Shown here piece after piece: positions 1 to 13,486 of a stretch of DNA of 64,000 nt. The first letter of the stretch is position 1, and every line of letters starts with the position of its first letter. The stretch is from Manduca sexta (lineage: Eukaryota > Arthropoda > Insecta > Lepidoptera > Sphingidae). The notes beneath the pieces were generated by a model. That model saw only the letters and a program-made list of their open reading frames with translations, was not told where the DNA came from and searched no databases. The position numbers and the translations under genes were made by a program. The stretch spans positions 8,804,001-8,868,000 of the forward strand of contig NC_051120.1 in NCBI RefSeq assembly GCF_014839805.1. Reading direction: 5' to 3'.

Positions 1-2960
1 TGGCACATAGATGGCGTTAGTAGGGTCAGAATTTATATGCCTATGAATTTTGAGGTTAATTGTTGATTAAATTTGCAATAAATGGGATGTTTTTGTAGAT
101 GCTGGGAAAATTTGAATTAAGTGGTATTTTGGTAGATTATAATTAAATGGTAAGTGTGAAGTATAGAATTTGGAATTAAAGTGAACTTATTAGTTTCTTC
201 TTAAAACTGGACATTCCAGTTTGTTAGTTCACACTAACATCAATCCTGTATTCTATAGGAATAGGCAGACATAATAAATTGTAACTTTGTATGACATACC
301 AATATAATTTTGTCTACTTTTCGTAAAAACAGACGTTATTTTAAGGCATCAGCCAATATCACTGCATTAAACGCAATATCAAGGCTCTACGACATCGGAT
401 TATATGAGGCTATCCTACTACAGCTTATGGAAGAATCTGCAGTGGCACGCATTTTATGACACCGAGCGATGACGCTCAGCTATTCTAGAAGCACTAATAG
501 TCTTAACCCACAACAAAATTAATCAAATAGATAGAGGAGGAGTTGGAAATATATTTTCCATTCCCCTCCATAGAAAAACTGTAGACAAAATTACAAACAT
601 TGGAGTCTGTAGAAAGAATACTAGTGCAGTCAATAATCTTTTGCCTAACATACTTGACTGTCTATACCAGGGGCTTCAAAAGTATTTTTACCACGTTCTC
701 GTGCTCCCTCAAACAGAAATGCCCACTTCCTCCGATCTCTTTATTGCAGAGGAAGCCGGGGCTTACCAAGTATCATAACTTATATGAAAATGAGCTTGTT
801 CACTTCTTTACTACTTAAATTGATAATCAAAGGAATTTTGCAAGGTCATAGGTACAGATGGGGCAAATACCTTTAATCCAGAAAAAGTACTGTTCTTGAA
901 GAATAGAAAAGAATTGACAAAATCTAAATTACGTCTCCTTTCACATATTGTCACGCCTCCTTTAGACGGCGTGCCCTCCATTTTGATATTAAGCGATGGT
1001 CTACGCCATGATCAGTCCCAGGCTGTCCACTGCTGAACATAGCCAAATAAAAATCACACCGAGCTCTTAGAAGCAGTCTACATCTAAATTAATAGATCAG
1101 AAGATTCCAGTATCTTATAAGCTGGTGCCTCTTGGTGTTGACAAAGGACAAAACTTCGGCCTCCCATGGTCTAATGCACTTGTGGATTCTTACACCACAA
1201 ATGCAGGATCCACAGGGCTGTGAACATGGGAAAGCTTAAACCCAAAAAAAAATTAACAACCCTGAAGACATATGTACAATCATAATAAAATATATTGCGA
1301 CAATTAAAAACAAATGTACAGTAAAATGTAGAAGCTAGACCCCAATAAAATGCTCAGTTTACGTTTAATGAGTCCTGCAAAGGCCGACGGTGCTTGCGTA
1401 CAATTAACGAGTTTTTATATAGCCCTTTGCATGGATACCATTAACTTGCACTTTAATCAAAAACTAGTTACTGTAAGTCGTTAAGGGAGGTTACAATGAA
1501 AATTAGTCTTTTTTTCTTCAGCATTTTTATCTGAGGATTCAAGTAACAAAGTAATTATAAACACTGATTTAAAGTAACTAGCTGCTGTTCTTAGGTCGAA
1601 TAACGTTGCCTTTACCAAAAAAGTGTCCTAAGTTTTAAAAGTAGCTCATATTGTCATGATTGATCGATCTACATATATTCTATAGCCTGATCAAGAAAAT
1701 AAAAATCTTGTGGGCGCCAATTTATGTTTTCGATTTAAAGTTAACGTTGCCAGTACAAGAAATAAGTTCCATATTTTGTCACAACAAGGTGAGGTTCTTG
1801 TTTTCGTAGTTATTTTAAATATAATCCAAAACGAATCAGCCATGTTTGTCATTTAACGAACATCCAACCACCTTCACAAACTAGAATAACATCAGTATTT
1901 TGGACTATTTCAACGACTATTGGCAATTATATTCATTTCCAAGAAAAATATATTTCCCAAAATGCACCTTAATCTTATATAATTACTGATAAAACTTGCA
2001 AGATCTTTCAGGCTAATCCTTAGCAATTAGTGGTTCTATAGCGGTCTAGTGTTATCAAGATGCCTGTCAGGATAATATGGTCGCATTAAGTCCAACACCG
2101 CCGTGCAATTGTGGTTTAATTGGCAATATTCAACGCGTACCGTATAGCGTTTCGAAGGTATGTGGACACTGAATATATTCTATTGAAAGCGATGAAATAA
2201 TATTTGGTCTGTGATGATTATCGTTTGATTAATAATTCCGATATGCACTAAGGAAGGACTGGGTTATTCCATTTAAAATAAAAATACTTAGTCGCAGCTC
2301 GGAGTCAGGAAGTTGGCGGTGTGATACCCCCGTGCCTCGGAAAGCACGTAAAGCCGTTGCTCTTGTGCCTGATCTCTCTCCGGTTATGTCGGATTGTCTT
2401 CTGAACTATGAGAAAGAAAAACTTGTGTATTGCGCACACCCTTGTGTATAATATCTTCTGCGTACCTGGCTGATCTCTGTTAAGATTGCCTGCCTTGGCC
2501 GAAATTCGGTTAGGAAGGAATCAATCCATGAAGATGATAGAGATAAATAATTACTTAATAAAAAATAGTAACAAAGGTTGGAGCAAGACAAAAATTTAAT
2601 TAAGTCATTTGCTAAATATGAGGAATTAAAAAGGCATACGCTATCACGGACAGTTTAACTAAAGATGTTAAATTGTTAACATTAATATAAAAAAATATAT
2701 CAGTCAGCTACCTCGTGAGTTAATGAAAATTTGTATTCGATATATTTTATGAACCCAAATAGCAAGCTACCCGTAGCTGTTAGCATTGCTTAGCGCTATA
2801 CGCACAATCCAGATACGTCTAGATACAATATTAATTGATATTGGTGCCGAAGCATTGTCATCAATATCATGGTCTTGTATTAATGTTTGATGTGAATACC
2901 GGCGTAACGAGTCATGAATTGTACCAATATGCATAATGCCATTAATTTATTAACATAACA
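1..2960. other. No gene seen
   Basis: AT-rich sequence with short ORFs of non-coding character. A LINE-tail scrap (CTGTCCACTGCTGAACATAG, minus) lies near 1020-1045. Nothing else recognised. Confidence 0.6.
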
Positions 2961-2964
2961 TAAT

Positions 2965-3180
2965 AATATCCGCCCTGTATTATATACAGGCCCACTGCTG
3001 GGCACGGGTATCCTGTACTACTGAGAGGGATTAGGCCTTAGTCCACCACGCTGGCCGAGTGCGGATTGGTAGACTTCACATACCCTCAAAATTCCTATAG
3101 AGAACTTCTCACGTCTGCAGGTTCTCTCACGATGTTATCCTTCACCGTTAAATTCCCGGATAGAAAACGCTTAAACCAAC
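2965..3180 (-). mobile_element. rep-A SINE, head missing
   Basis: Body only, from CCTGTATTATATACAGGCCC to CTTCACCGTTAAATTCCCGG; truncated before the tRNA-like head. Confidence 0.75.
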
Positions 3181-3509
3181 TTTATGCTACTCTATTGTCT
3201 GTGCATTAGGTCCAAAAATATGTTTTTTCGCGGTTTGCACTGTTTTTTTTGTTTTATAATAAAATTTTAAAATGTATCGAATCTTCATTAGATCACATAA
3301 GATTCACTCATTTTGAAAAAAAAAAAATAAACGAAATCGACATTTTACTAATTTGTTGCTTTTTTTTAAATGTAAATTTTAATATCAAACCAGCCAGATA
3401 GATATAGTACAGCTAACGAGATTTTATTACAAGTTTCTACATACTATATGAGAAAAGACTTTTTTCCCCAACCTTTTTTATAGTCAAAAATATACCCTTC
3501 GAAGCCCTG

Positions 3510-3715
3510 GTCGGGTCAAGTGATATTTGGGTTTTTCTGCACAGTATCAGCCCGGCGTCTGGAATTTGTGCCCGATATGGCGATAGGCTCGCCCCCTATC
3601 ATCGTGGGACGGAACACACTTAGCGAAAAGTGAGTGCCCTGGTTGCGCCTCTACATACCCCTTCGGGGATAAATGCGTGATGTTGTGTGTGTGTATGTGT
3701 GTAACTATACCCTGG
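3510..3715 (+). mobile_element. rep-B SINE copy, head truncated
   Basis: Body from GGGTCAAGTGATATTTGGG to the GTGTGTGTATGTG tail. A partial repeat of the terminal segment follows at about 3705-3755. Confidence 0.75.
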
Positions 3716-3828
3716 TTGCACCTCTGTCTGCTCTTCGGTCAGAAAGGCATGATGAATGTTTACTTTTATATTAAAACTGAATATAGATTACATTTATCAT
3801 GATGATTTTTGGACTGCATTAACCACCA

Positions 3829-3992
3829 TTTTCAATAAACGATCCCAATCGCTTTTTTCTATCCCAAAAATGTACCAATCAGAACAAAGTATTTTTGACA
3901 AGCTTACAAATTACTAATTATGATTGGTTTATTCTCAGAAACGGATTGAAGATTGAGATTGTGATTTATTTAAAACGATTGCAAATCATAAA
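3829..3992. mobile_element. rep-F MITE copy
   Basis: Imperfect palindrome: CAATAAACGATCCCAATC and ACCAATCAGAACAAAG at the left, GATTGGTTTATTCTCAG and GATTGAGATTGTG at the right. Confidence 0.65.
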
Positions 3993-4264
3993 GTTTTTAC
4001 CTTATCCCCATTTTGCAAGACTCACAGCAATGAAGCATTAAACACCGATGCAATTAGTTGGATCGTTAATTATTTTATAGCTATCAGCAAATTCCGATCA
4101 TGGCTCGCCGCGTTCATTACTAGATGGAATTCTAACGTTTCTTCCCTTCGGAACAAAGCTCTTAATAAAGGTCTAACTTTGTTAAGGTACTATGAAAGTA
4201 TGTCGTAATGTGTGGAGGAATTTGTGTAGGGAAGTAATGGCACTGACGGTGTCAGGTTTGTTAG

Positions 4265-4505
4265 GTGTATTTGAGGTATGTTGAGTTCCCGGTTTCGATT
4301 CCCGATTTGGGTATAGTGACATTGAGTTTTTCTATTCAGTATCAACCTGGTCTATAAATGCCTCCGATAGTTGATATTACAAACATGGTATCTCTCTTGG
4401 CAATGAACATCATTCAATTGGAGTAATCATCTCTCGTCAGTCGATATTGTATTGGGCCCCACTCCACTTACCATCAGGTGCAGTTGGGTAACTTTGACGT
4501 CACCA
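4265..4505 (+). mobile_element. rep-B head joined to rep-C 3' part
   Basis: The first 80 bases match the rep-B head (CGATTCCCGATTTGGG). From about 4405 the sequence matches the rep-C end (CATCTCTCGTCAGTCG, then CTTACCATCAGGTGCAG). Either a chimera or two adjacent truncated insertions. Confidence 0.6.
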
Positions 4506-4509
4506 AATA

Positions 4510-6147
4510 AAAAAAAAAACACTATTAAAAGAACAGATAGATATTCATTTGGTTTTGGAAAATGATTTCATAACCCACATGCATTTCTATAACGCTTTTT
4601 TCTCTTCAGACCGTTACATCTCATATAATCAAGCATTAGCGTTTACATCATTTAAAAATATATATTTTCCAACACATCTTCTAATTTACCTGAGTGCTGC
4701 CTTTGACGTTTGGAAAATTAAAAATATTTTACCCTTCCAGGCAATATAGCATTCATTGCAACTAGTTAAATTGTAAAAGTTTAACGTTACAGTTTTAACA
4801 TTAGTATCAAACTTGCTGAAGGAACAGGTAACGTTGATAATATAAAAGCACTACGCGTTTTCGCTTAGCCGGCAAAGGGACTCGATTTATAACCGTAGCT
4901 GCTACTAATGTTTATGTCTCGAATGGTTTTCGCGTCTTATTGTTTTAAGTTCTCTTTTTCCCCATATTATTGGGTAGAAATTGATACGTTAGTATTCTTT
5001 AAATTTATTATATTATTCTTAACAATATTCTTTTTGCTTTCCATTTTACCTTCCTTTTACATATTGATTATTTGCATCTTTATATCGTTTTCTTGCTTTC
5101 ATGTATTCTGTTTATGATAATCTTAAGTTTTGGTTGTATTTTTGTCTAAAAGTTTTTTCTTGTCATAAGTTTTAGGTTAGCACTTTCGCATGCAGTGTAT
5201 ACTGCAAAGGTATATTCCTATTTATTTCATATTCCATTCCTATACGTCTCCCTTGTCTACGGGACGAACGTAATGCCTTGCTATTCGAGAACAAGCAGTA
5301 CCAAGTCTATCTCGTTTAGTAGTCTGATAACGACCCTTCCCACTCCTCTTTTTATATCCCGTGCTTTCACCTTTACACGGCATATCTCATACACTTAACA
5401 CTTTAATGAACCGCACAGATTCTATGTTTGTAATGGACCCGGTTACTTCGGTGTTTGCAAAATTGCTAATGGCTTTCTCTTTGCCTGCATTTTTGGTTCG
5501 TGTGTAAGGGTTTTTGAGCCAATGGATATGGCTTCCTGCCATGTTACCCTCCGGTCACTGAATTATGAACTTTGTTGAAGAGTATGATGGTCTAAAATAC
5601 TTATTTATTGTTAGGAAGGTTTAGATCTAATGTTTGGCTATGATAAATTTCATTGTTTCACACGATACTGGAAGGTCCTAATTTCTGTACTAATGAACAG
5701 TTAAATAGATATCATTTTGAACTGATGAGGAGGAAGATATTACAAAATCTGAGTTCTTGGTGATATTGGAAGGTAAGAATGAAATAAAAAGGCACAATAC
5801 CGTGTACCCTAATACTTCCACTTTACGTTACCGTTACAAGAATTATAGGTGCAAAGTTAGAAATGAGAGAAAGTTATAATAAGAAAAGTTGTCGAAACTA
5901 AAACTCGTAACTTAGGATACAATACTCAAGTTCTGTTATAGGAATCTATTATTTTAATCATGAGTTTGTTATGCCAACTGGTGTATTTTATTTTCTTTGT
6001 TGAATTACGCTTGGTTTTGCCTTGAGCGGTTCCTGACAAATTTGCTCGAGCCGTTCCGTGTTTGGAGTTTGGGTGTACTTTTCATGTTTACTTTATATAT
6101 TTGATTTTTATCGGAATTTATTTTGTATTAGTAATTTTTTTTTCGTG
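4510..6147. other. No gene seen
   Basis: AT-rich, pyrimidine-rich around 4910-5120. ORFs there encode Phe/Ile/Ser-rich strings typical of T-rich non-coding DNA. Confidence 0.55.
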
Positions 6148-6540
6148 CACAGCAATGGTTCCCCACTGCACGATGATAAGTGGAGTGGGGTTCAATAGAT
6201 TGTCTATTGATGTAAGATGATTACCCCTCGACAGTCGACACAATTATGCTGGCCTGTTGGAACCGGATATACACAGGCTGATCCCGACACGCGACACACT
6301 TACTTGGCCTACTACGAGTTTAAACATCTTCCCCCTTATTTATAGACGTTTTTTATCTAAGGACGGAGTAAAGCTGTGATAACAAGTATGTTTCTCAGTG
6401 CTGACGGCATGGTAGTCTTCGTTGTGATTGGCTAATATTGAGGTACAACAATCAACGTCCTTAGATAAAAAACGTCTATGAATAAGGGGGCTTGTCTATC
6501 CGGGCGGATAACAAATATCCTATCCAGCAATGGCTAGTGG
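6148..6540 (-). mobile_element. rep-C copy split by a MITE
   Basis: Minus-strand rep-C. The antisense of its 3' end (GATAAGTGGAGTGGGGTTC) starts near 6175 and its 5' end (CTATCCGGGCGGATAAC) lies at about 6495-6530. A 160-bp MITE at 6331-6490 interrupts it. Confidence 0.75.
6331..6490. mobile_element. 160-bp MITE with 35-bp inverted ends
   Basis: Starts CCCCCTTATTTATAGACG and ends CGTCTATGAATAAGGGGG. The arms are 35 bp with one mismatch. CTT lies on both sides (6328-6330, 6491-6493) as a 3-bp target duplication. Inserted in rep-C. The 3-bp duplication suggests a PIF/Harbinger-type mobiliser, but the target is not the usual TWA. Confidence 0.75.
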
Positions 6541-8476
6541 GGCTTAGGATAATCTCTCTCATCATACGACACGCATGAGCTAACTGTCACTTCACATCGG
6601 CTTTCCGAGACAGTAGTACCGCGCAGTCGAGATGGATCGATAATATAGAAACCACTTTGCAACATTTACAATGTATGTTTATATTACATTGAAGTTCTGA
6701 CGTTCGCCTGTGGAATAGTTTGTCGTTTCTTTTTTCAATAATTCTTTGTGAGTGATGAAGCGATACGGAAAGCCAATGTAAATATGGCGACTACCTAGAT
6801 ATTTCATGTCTTGTTGCTATATATTTTATTTCGATTGAAATTTATTAATATTAGATGCAATGCTGTTAAAAAATAAAATTAAATAATATTTAGGAATATT
6901 CGTCCTCCACATTTAAATTAAAATGAATTAATTTAATAATTATTAGTAGTTACACATTGTGAGCAAATTCCTAACTTTGAGTCTCTAACCACCGGTGGCT
7001 TGAGTCGTTGCCATCGACGGGTGATTTTGTTTTATATTTAATTATTTATAGTATTTTAGATGTATATAAAAACGTGAAAACCTTTCAAAATAAAATAAAT
7101 ATGAGGAGTTAAGATATCGCTATTTTATTATCAACAGTTTTTTTTAAATTAATGATCGCACGGAAAAATAATTAATAAATTTAATGTAAAACAATAGATC
7201 ATTGTTTAATCACCGGAACTGAAGAAAATGAGGAAGGGCCGAAATTAATTAATTTTTAAGAGGATAATGTTACAAATTAACCAAATTTCGTGAGGCAGCT
7301 CTAAAAAGATTTAATCTCAATGTCCATCAGCATTAACCGAAGTTAAAACTTTAGTTTTGGATTTTTAAAAGAAAGAATGATTAATATATATTTATATAGA
7401 CTCTTTAGTCTAGTTGCCGCTTATAAATAGACTGCGAGACTTTGAGTTCAATTCCCAGTTGGTTTATAATTTATGTAAGCTTAAGTTATTAAATTTGCCT
7501 GAAATTATTTCACAAAAATGGAGGTAAGGTAGCCGGTGTTGGACAATGTCATGTTTGTTATTGAAAGCACAGCATAATTGCTTCGCTGCACTTGTTGTAA
7601 AGTGAAGTGAAGACCATACAAAGTGTTTACTACTGTAACATGCTTTAAATGAGTTGAGCCAATTCTAAATAGGATGTGGTGCTGGTAGGATATATTTTAT
7701 ATCCGCCCGGATAGCGACACCGTAAACAAGGTGTTAAAAACCGCCATCGTGGCCCGCGTAAATGTGTCGTGCTTCGAGATCAGCCTCTGCATATCCGGTT
7801 CCAACAGGCCGGCAAAATTGTGTCGACTGTCGAGGGGTAATCATCTATCATCAGTCGACATACTATTGGATCCCACTCCACTTACCATCAGGTGCAGTTG
7901 GGTCAATTTGTAGTACTCATAAACAAAAAATGTAGGAACGATAAAGGGCAGATAAAAAAAGTTTAGTAAGAGTCTATTTATTTTATTTATTTATTTAATT
8001 AGATCCGCTAGCGATAGTTCACAATAATATTATACAAAACCAAATTTAAACTTAGGACCGTGTGTACCATCATTATAGGCAGCTGCTATATCGAGCACAA
8101 ATTCCATCTCGGACTTATTTGTTCTTCAAATCGAATTTTTCAGCCTAGCTTTACCTGCGTATTATACTATACCTAACTACAACTAAACCGAGACACTGTC
8201 TGAACAATATTTCATTTCGCGACACTCTCATTGCATTGACAAACGGTATGATCGCGATTTTCGTGGTAGGCCACAAGTACAATTTCGGAGTAACGCGTGC
8301 ATCCAAATATTTCACGAGAAACGCGAATATAAAGGGTTTTGTACGAGTACAATTCTTTGACCGCACGTCACACCGTAATGATGTTTAAGGTTTTTCATTT
8401 TTATCGCCAAGCAGCAGTGTATCAGTTGCGAAGGGTCTGTATAACCCGATTCCTGCTGGCTTCCCTTTTGTATATA
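6541..8476. other. No gene beyond the rep-C copy
   Basis: Contains a tRNA-like scrap at about 7395-7470 (box GAGTTCAATTCCC), the rep-C copy at 7672, and otherwise unrecognised AT-rich sequence. Confidence 0.5.
7672..7928 (+). mobile_element. rep-C copy
   Basis: Plus-strand copy from TAGGATATATTTTATATCCG through CAACAGGCCGGC to ACTTACCATCAGGTGCAG. Near complete. Confidence 0.78.
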
Positions 8477-10044
8477 CAGGGTCATTTCGACATTGCGTTA
8501 CTAAATGAAACCACAGGTTCGTGGTGACCTCTGCTAACACCGTGCAAAATATTATTCATAAGTAACGAATATTTACGTCAATAATCCCGATTTTAGATTT
8601 ATGGTTTTTTGATCACGCTGTCTCTTAGCGCGCTTAACTGAAGTGAATGAACTACGTCACAGCTGATGATATTATTACCGAACCTATAGGGTTCAGAAGG
8701 TCAGCTCACAAATGAACTCCCAATACGTTCACTGACTTGGTTGCAGCAGTTCATTGAGTCAATAATTAATTACTACAAAAAATATTTCGTCAATTATAAA
8801 CGTTATTTTCGTTAATAAAATAGTTTTCTTACCAAAAAATTACCTACATAATTATTAAAGTTACAAGATTTAAATCTATTGGTATCGTATCTTTTGTAGA
8901 TTCTACATGATATTCCGACATTTATTTTAATTCCAACATTAATATTTCGGTTTGTCATAATATCTAAAAGAAGACTATGTAGACATTACCGAACGTCATA
9001 TTATGCTTTCTGTACCATTTCTTTGCTAGATAGACACTATGGCAACGCGTCCGAGTCTTTGACCGAGTCCGAAGAGCGCGCGATTATTCAATACAATAGT
9101 CGTACTCTTTCTCGCCTAAACTCGCAGTGTTGTCAGTATAAACATTTTTACCAAACAGCTTGCTAAAACGACACAGCATTTCAAAAATTCTATTAGATTT
9201 TTTTTTTTTATTACATGATGTTCTAACAGATTTAACACACAATTGTATTACAAAATAAAATAAGTAATGATTTATGATGAAATGATTAATGAAAAGTGTA
9301 CCTAATTAAAATTAGTGTTGCCAGGGTCAATTTGTTTAAGATCAAGAAGGTAAAACAAATCGAGATTTAGTGTTGTAGATCGGGTCATAAAAAAAGCAAG
9401 TATTTTTTTTTAAATTTAAGTTTTATGTATTGCGTTTTACAAAAAATATCACTGCCAAGTCATGCTAAAGTTGTGTTTTAATTTGGATGTCTGTTTTAAC
9501 ATCAAAGCACAGATCGCCGGGTAGTCGCATCTCTAAGCAAGAGAATAAAACAAAACTGTACCTTCAGCGCTAGTGAGATGATACGTGCTATTTTGATTGC
9601 ATTGTCGCACTCAACACAGTGATGAATGCGTAGTTTATTTTTTCATAATACTTAATGGTTTTAATAATTTTATTGGTGCAAAACGGGTCACGTCCCCAGA
9701 ATTCTGAAAATCGGGACATCTCGCGCAAATCGGGACATCAGGCAACTCCAGATCCTTGCCGCTACTTTGTGGAATTCGCTAAACTCGTGTGTCGCGTGTT
9801 GGTCGGTCAGGCACAAAGAAATTTAAAGTAGTCCCCTAAATGCGACCTTAACGTGTATAAAATAGAGTTTATTTTTAAAAATATTTTTTGTCATTTTGAA
9901 TATTTTACGATCGCGAAGTTGCATCGTTGACGCGTACGCGAAACTGAACTAATCACAATCTATTGATTATGTTTCTGTCGGAGGCTGTCATTACGATTTT
10001 AATGTGGATTTATGAATTTGCGATAGGTACTGAATGGAAAAATC

Positions 10045-10135
10045 CAATATCATTTTGTCCGATCCGGGATTCGATCCCGTGACCTTAGCAAAGCATCCGT
10101 ACTATAATACAACTGCGGCACCGAGGTAGTCACAA
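10045..10135 (-). mobile_element. rep-B SINE head fragment
   Basis: Minus-strand tRNA-like head with GGGATTCGATCCCGTGACC and GCACCGAGGTAG. Lies inside the long rep-H element. Confidence 0.6.
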
Positions 10136-10667
10136 ATTAACTGTATTAAAAATACTTTGAAGTATGAAACAACTTTTAAAGGAACAAGCAATCTACTAAA
10201 CATCATTAGGTATTGGTAAACGCATTTACTTTTTTGAAAACATGTTTAGATACCTATTGGGACGCCGCGCCGCGCCGCGACGTATCCCGTCGCTCGACAT
10301 TTTTACCCTCAAACTATCACATTACCTAATTATTATCAAGATTGTAACTTCATTATTAATTGTTCGTGTGAATTGCCAGACTTGCAGAATGATATTTTAT
10401 TGTTATGAGTGTTATAAATCCAACCGTTGAACGTATTTATTATACCTATTTATCTACTAAAATGGATGAACTACCTACATAAGAATGTGTGTGTTTTGAT
10501 TTAAAAGAATGAAACCACTTTAAAATTACGGAAATCATGTGTTATGTGTACCTAACTTATGCAGTTGTGGTTGTTTGATTAGTGTCATTTGCTTATGATG
10601 ATAGTTTGAGCATAGAAAATATGGTTCTAATGAAATGTGACGATTAGTGCGTGATGTTTATGTTGGC

Positions 10668-10838
10668 GTTGGATGTCCACCTGCAAGGTGGACAGACGAC
10701 TTGATAAACGTCGCGGGAACACATTGGATGCAGGCAGCTTTCGACAGGTCCGTCTGGAAATCTTTTGGAGAGGCCTATGTTCAACAGTGGACTTTATGTG
10801 GCTGATGATGATAATGATGTTTAGGTATGTGTCTTTTT
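10668..10838 (+). mobile_element. RTE-like LINE tail inside rep-H
   Basis: Reading with one frame gives RWTDDL, AGTHWMQAAFDRSVWKSFGE, then AYVQQWTL, the usual C-terminus of these LINE ORFs, followed by a TGATGATGATAA tail. Confidence 0.7.
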
Positions 10839-11220
10839 GTAACGTCGGCGTAGCGTCGTCGCTGCTGGTCTAATTGTTGATAGTTAAAACGCCGACATCA
10901 GCTGTTCGGTTGCGGCGCGGCGCGCGGTGCGACGAACTACCCTTGCGCTCCGAGTGTGCATCACTCGTTCGTGTGCGTGAGCATAATATTATCAATGACT
11001 GTGTGCGATGTTGCCGCTCCGACGAATTCTAGTATAGTAGTAGTGGCAAAAGGTGTGTAAAAATAAAATGACTATTTGAATATTTATTTTGTTTGAAAAT
11101 TTTACTTTTTTGTTTTTGACCTTAGGTTAAAGTAACTTATAGTAAACTGCTTCTTTCAAGATGACTTACTCGCAGTTAAATTTAAGTCTAGGGTTACAAA
11201 ATGACCCTGTATAATATAAT

Positions 11221-11545
11221 ATAATATCAGACTTGTATTATATACTGTCCCACTGTTGGGCACGGGCTTCCTCTACTACTGAGAGGGATTAGGCCTTAGT
11301 CCACCACGCTGGCCTGCCTAGTGCGGATTGATAGACTTCACACACCCTCGAAAATTCTTAGAGCGAATATCTCAGGTATGCAGGTTTCCTCCTTATGTTT
11401 CCCTTCACCGTTAAAGCAAGCGATAATTCACAAAGAATACACACATCCTTTCTAGAAAAGTCAGAGGTGTGTGCCCTTGGGATTTGAAACTGCAGACATT
11501 CGTCTCGGCAGTCCGTTCCACAACCAACTAGGCTATGGCCGCCTT
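11221..11545 (-). mobile_element. rep-A SINE, near full length
   Basis: Minus-strand copy. Antisense reads TATTATATACTGTCCCACTG, through GGATTAGGCCTTAGTCCACC, to the tRNA-like head (antisense of TAGCCTAGTTGG and GTTTCAAATCC). It begins immediately beyond the rep-H terminus. Confidence 0.8.
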
Positions 11546-11639
11546 TTGTAATTTATATAAAATCTAATCATCATTAGTACAATTTCTAGACCGCATTTAT
11601 GCATATTATTAGTACTTATAAGTTGTCTCGAGATTCATT

Positions 11640-11875
11640 CGGAAAATTTTACCCTGCGCCACTGGTGTGTACACCGTTGTGTTCCGGTTTGAAAGGCATT
11701 ATAGTCAGCGTAGTTACTGGGGATTGTGAGATTTAACATCTTAGTCTCAGAGTGACGAGCGCAGTGGAGTGCCACGCAGTACTTTGTAATTCAAAGTTTG
11801 AAGTTGCTATTGTTTATGGGCGGTCGTTTCTCATCACCAGGCAAGCGGCATGCTCGTCTTCTCATACAATTGTAA
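11640..11875 (+). mobile_element. rep-D copy
   Basis: Diverged plus-strand copy: GTGTTCCGGTTTGAAAGGC, then TTATGGGCGGTCGTTTCTC and GGCATGCTCGTCTTCTC. Confidence 0.65.
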
Positions 11876-13204
11876 TACAAAATATTATTAGAATTTGACA
11901 GAAGATCTAATATTGTGTAGCGTAGGGACTCGTTGGACAAATGACGCATTTAACAGGTGTCGACATTTTTTGGGGATCTTCAACGTGAAACTTCTTGTTG
12001 CTGATAATTGTGCAATGTAAAGTGTTTGAGCTGTGATAGATGAAGATAGATCGCTGTCTTTCAGAAGGTACACGAAAAAAACCGTTTTAAATGAAGTCAT
12101 TACATTTATCGTAAGACGGTAAGGTATAATTCTAGATTTAGCGAATAGTACTTAAATGAATCTAAAAAACAATATTTAAATTATGAATGTATTTTTCTTT
12201 AATATAAAAACCTTCTTTTGTGGAGGCCTCTTATATTATTATTATTTTTTTTACAAGAACGCTGAGCAAAGCATTTAAATGTGTATATTATCCACATAAT
12301 AGGAATATTACAGTGCGGTGTGAGAACAGGACTCCGATATAATCTTTTGTGTTCATAACTCATTTAACAGAGTCCTCGACATGAAAGAATTTTCGATTTA
12401 CTGATTTCTCCCTTCAATGAGCAGGAAACAAAACGCGAATTTGTCATTTTTTAGCAAATAAACACGATATTTGTTTAGTACGAATGTAAACTTGGGTGTG
12501 GGGCAATATAAACTTTAGTATCGTAGTATTAGGATTTAAAATTGAACGCTGTAGCTAAATTATAAAATATCGAATATATACTGTCGAGCCTACATTAATC
12601 TAAAAAGACTTAAAAGAAAACAAAATCATTTTCTACACTATAATAGATAAACATTTCATCCCATAAAGTTGTATTTCAGTATTTATAAGCTCAATCCAAT
12701 GATGCAATTAAAATGCATTCGATATTTATATAAAAAAACTGAATTTATGTTTATTAAGTTATTCAATTAATTTCGCAACCATGTAACGATGTGGGAAATG
12801 TTGAGATGGAAATGTTAAATATTTTTGTTGTAATTAAACACGGTAATTAAATTTTTCGAGTACAGCAATAACGTTTTAATTGAACAGATGCGGTAAAAAA
12901 ATTCTTCGTAGCACATTGGGCCCGTAGCGAGAGGTTCGTTGCTTACTAATGATCCAGATGTAATCATCGTAGCTTAATCTGAAGTGCGTAGCTTGATAGA
13001 GCTGTAGGTACCTAACAATGGCGAAGGGTCCTGATTCCTATCGGCTTCACTTTTGTCATTTATGAAAACAAACTATTTGCAGTATGTGTACTTAGTATAT
13101 AAGTCATGTAATGTGTAGTATTAAGTTAGTATTATGAGTGCAGTCTAATAAAGAGTCTGTAACCAATAACACGTCCCAAGTACATATATTCATCCTCCAC
13201 TACA

Positions 13205-13486
13205 TCTATATATATAAAAGAAAGTGGTGTTATTTACATTATTTATAACTCAAGAACGGATGAACCGATTTGGCTGAAAATTGGTGGAGAGGTAGCTTAG
13301 AACCAGGAGACGGACATAGGACTTTTTATCCACATGACATAAGACGTGGTATAAGAAAGCAAAATTTGGTATGCAGATAGTATAAGACCCTGGGAAGGTT
13401 ATAGGCTACTATCTCGGGAAAATATATAGTGGGATTTTTATCCCGGAAAATTTGTTCACGCGGGCGAAGCCGCGAGCAAAAGCTAG
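13205..13486 (+). mobile_element. Non-autonomous Helitron, 282 bp
   Basis: Starts TCTATATATATAAAAG after an A and ends with the hairpin CGCGGGCGAAGCCGCG, AAAAG and CTAG before a T. These are the hallmarks of Helitron ends and of insertion between A and T. No Rep/helicase coding. Confidence 0.85.

Larger units (their letters stand above)
8477..11209. mobile_element. rep-H long form, 2.73 kb DNA transposon without transposase
   Basis: Ends CAGGGTCATTTCGACATTGC at the left and AAATGACCCTG at the right, flanked by TATA on both sides (TA or TATA duplication). The right 180 bases, read in antisense, match the left part of the 414-bp element at 21516: AACAAAATAAATATT, AGAATTC and CTCACGCACACG occur in the same order. 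It has captured a rep-B head and a LINE tail. No intact ORF. A TA duplication suggests a Tc1/mariner-type mobiliser. Confidence 0.65.

Noticed and set aside
10840..11035. GC-rich stretch as a CpG-type promoter for a host gene
   Set aside because: It lies inside rep-H and its antisense shares blocks with the 414-bp MITE, so it is transposon sequence.
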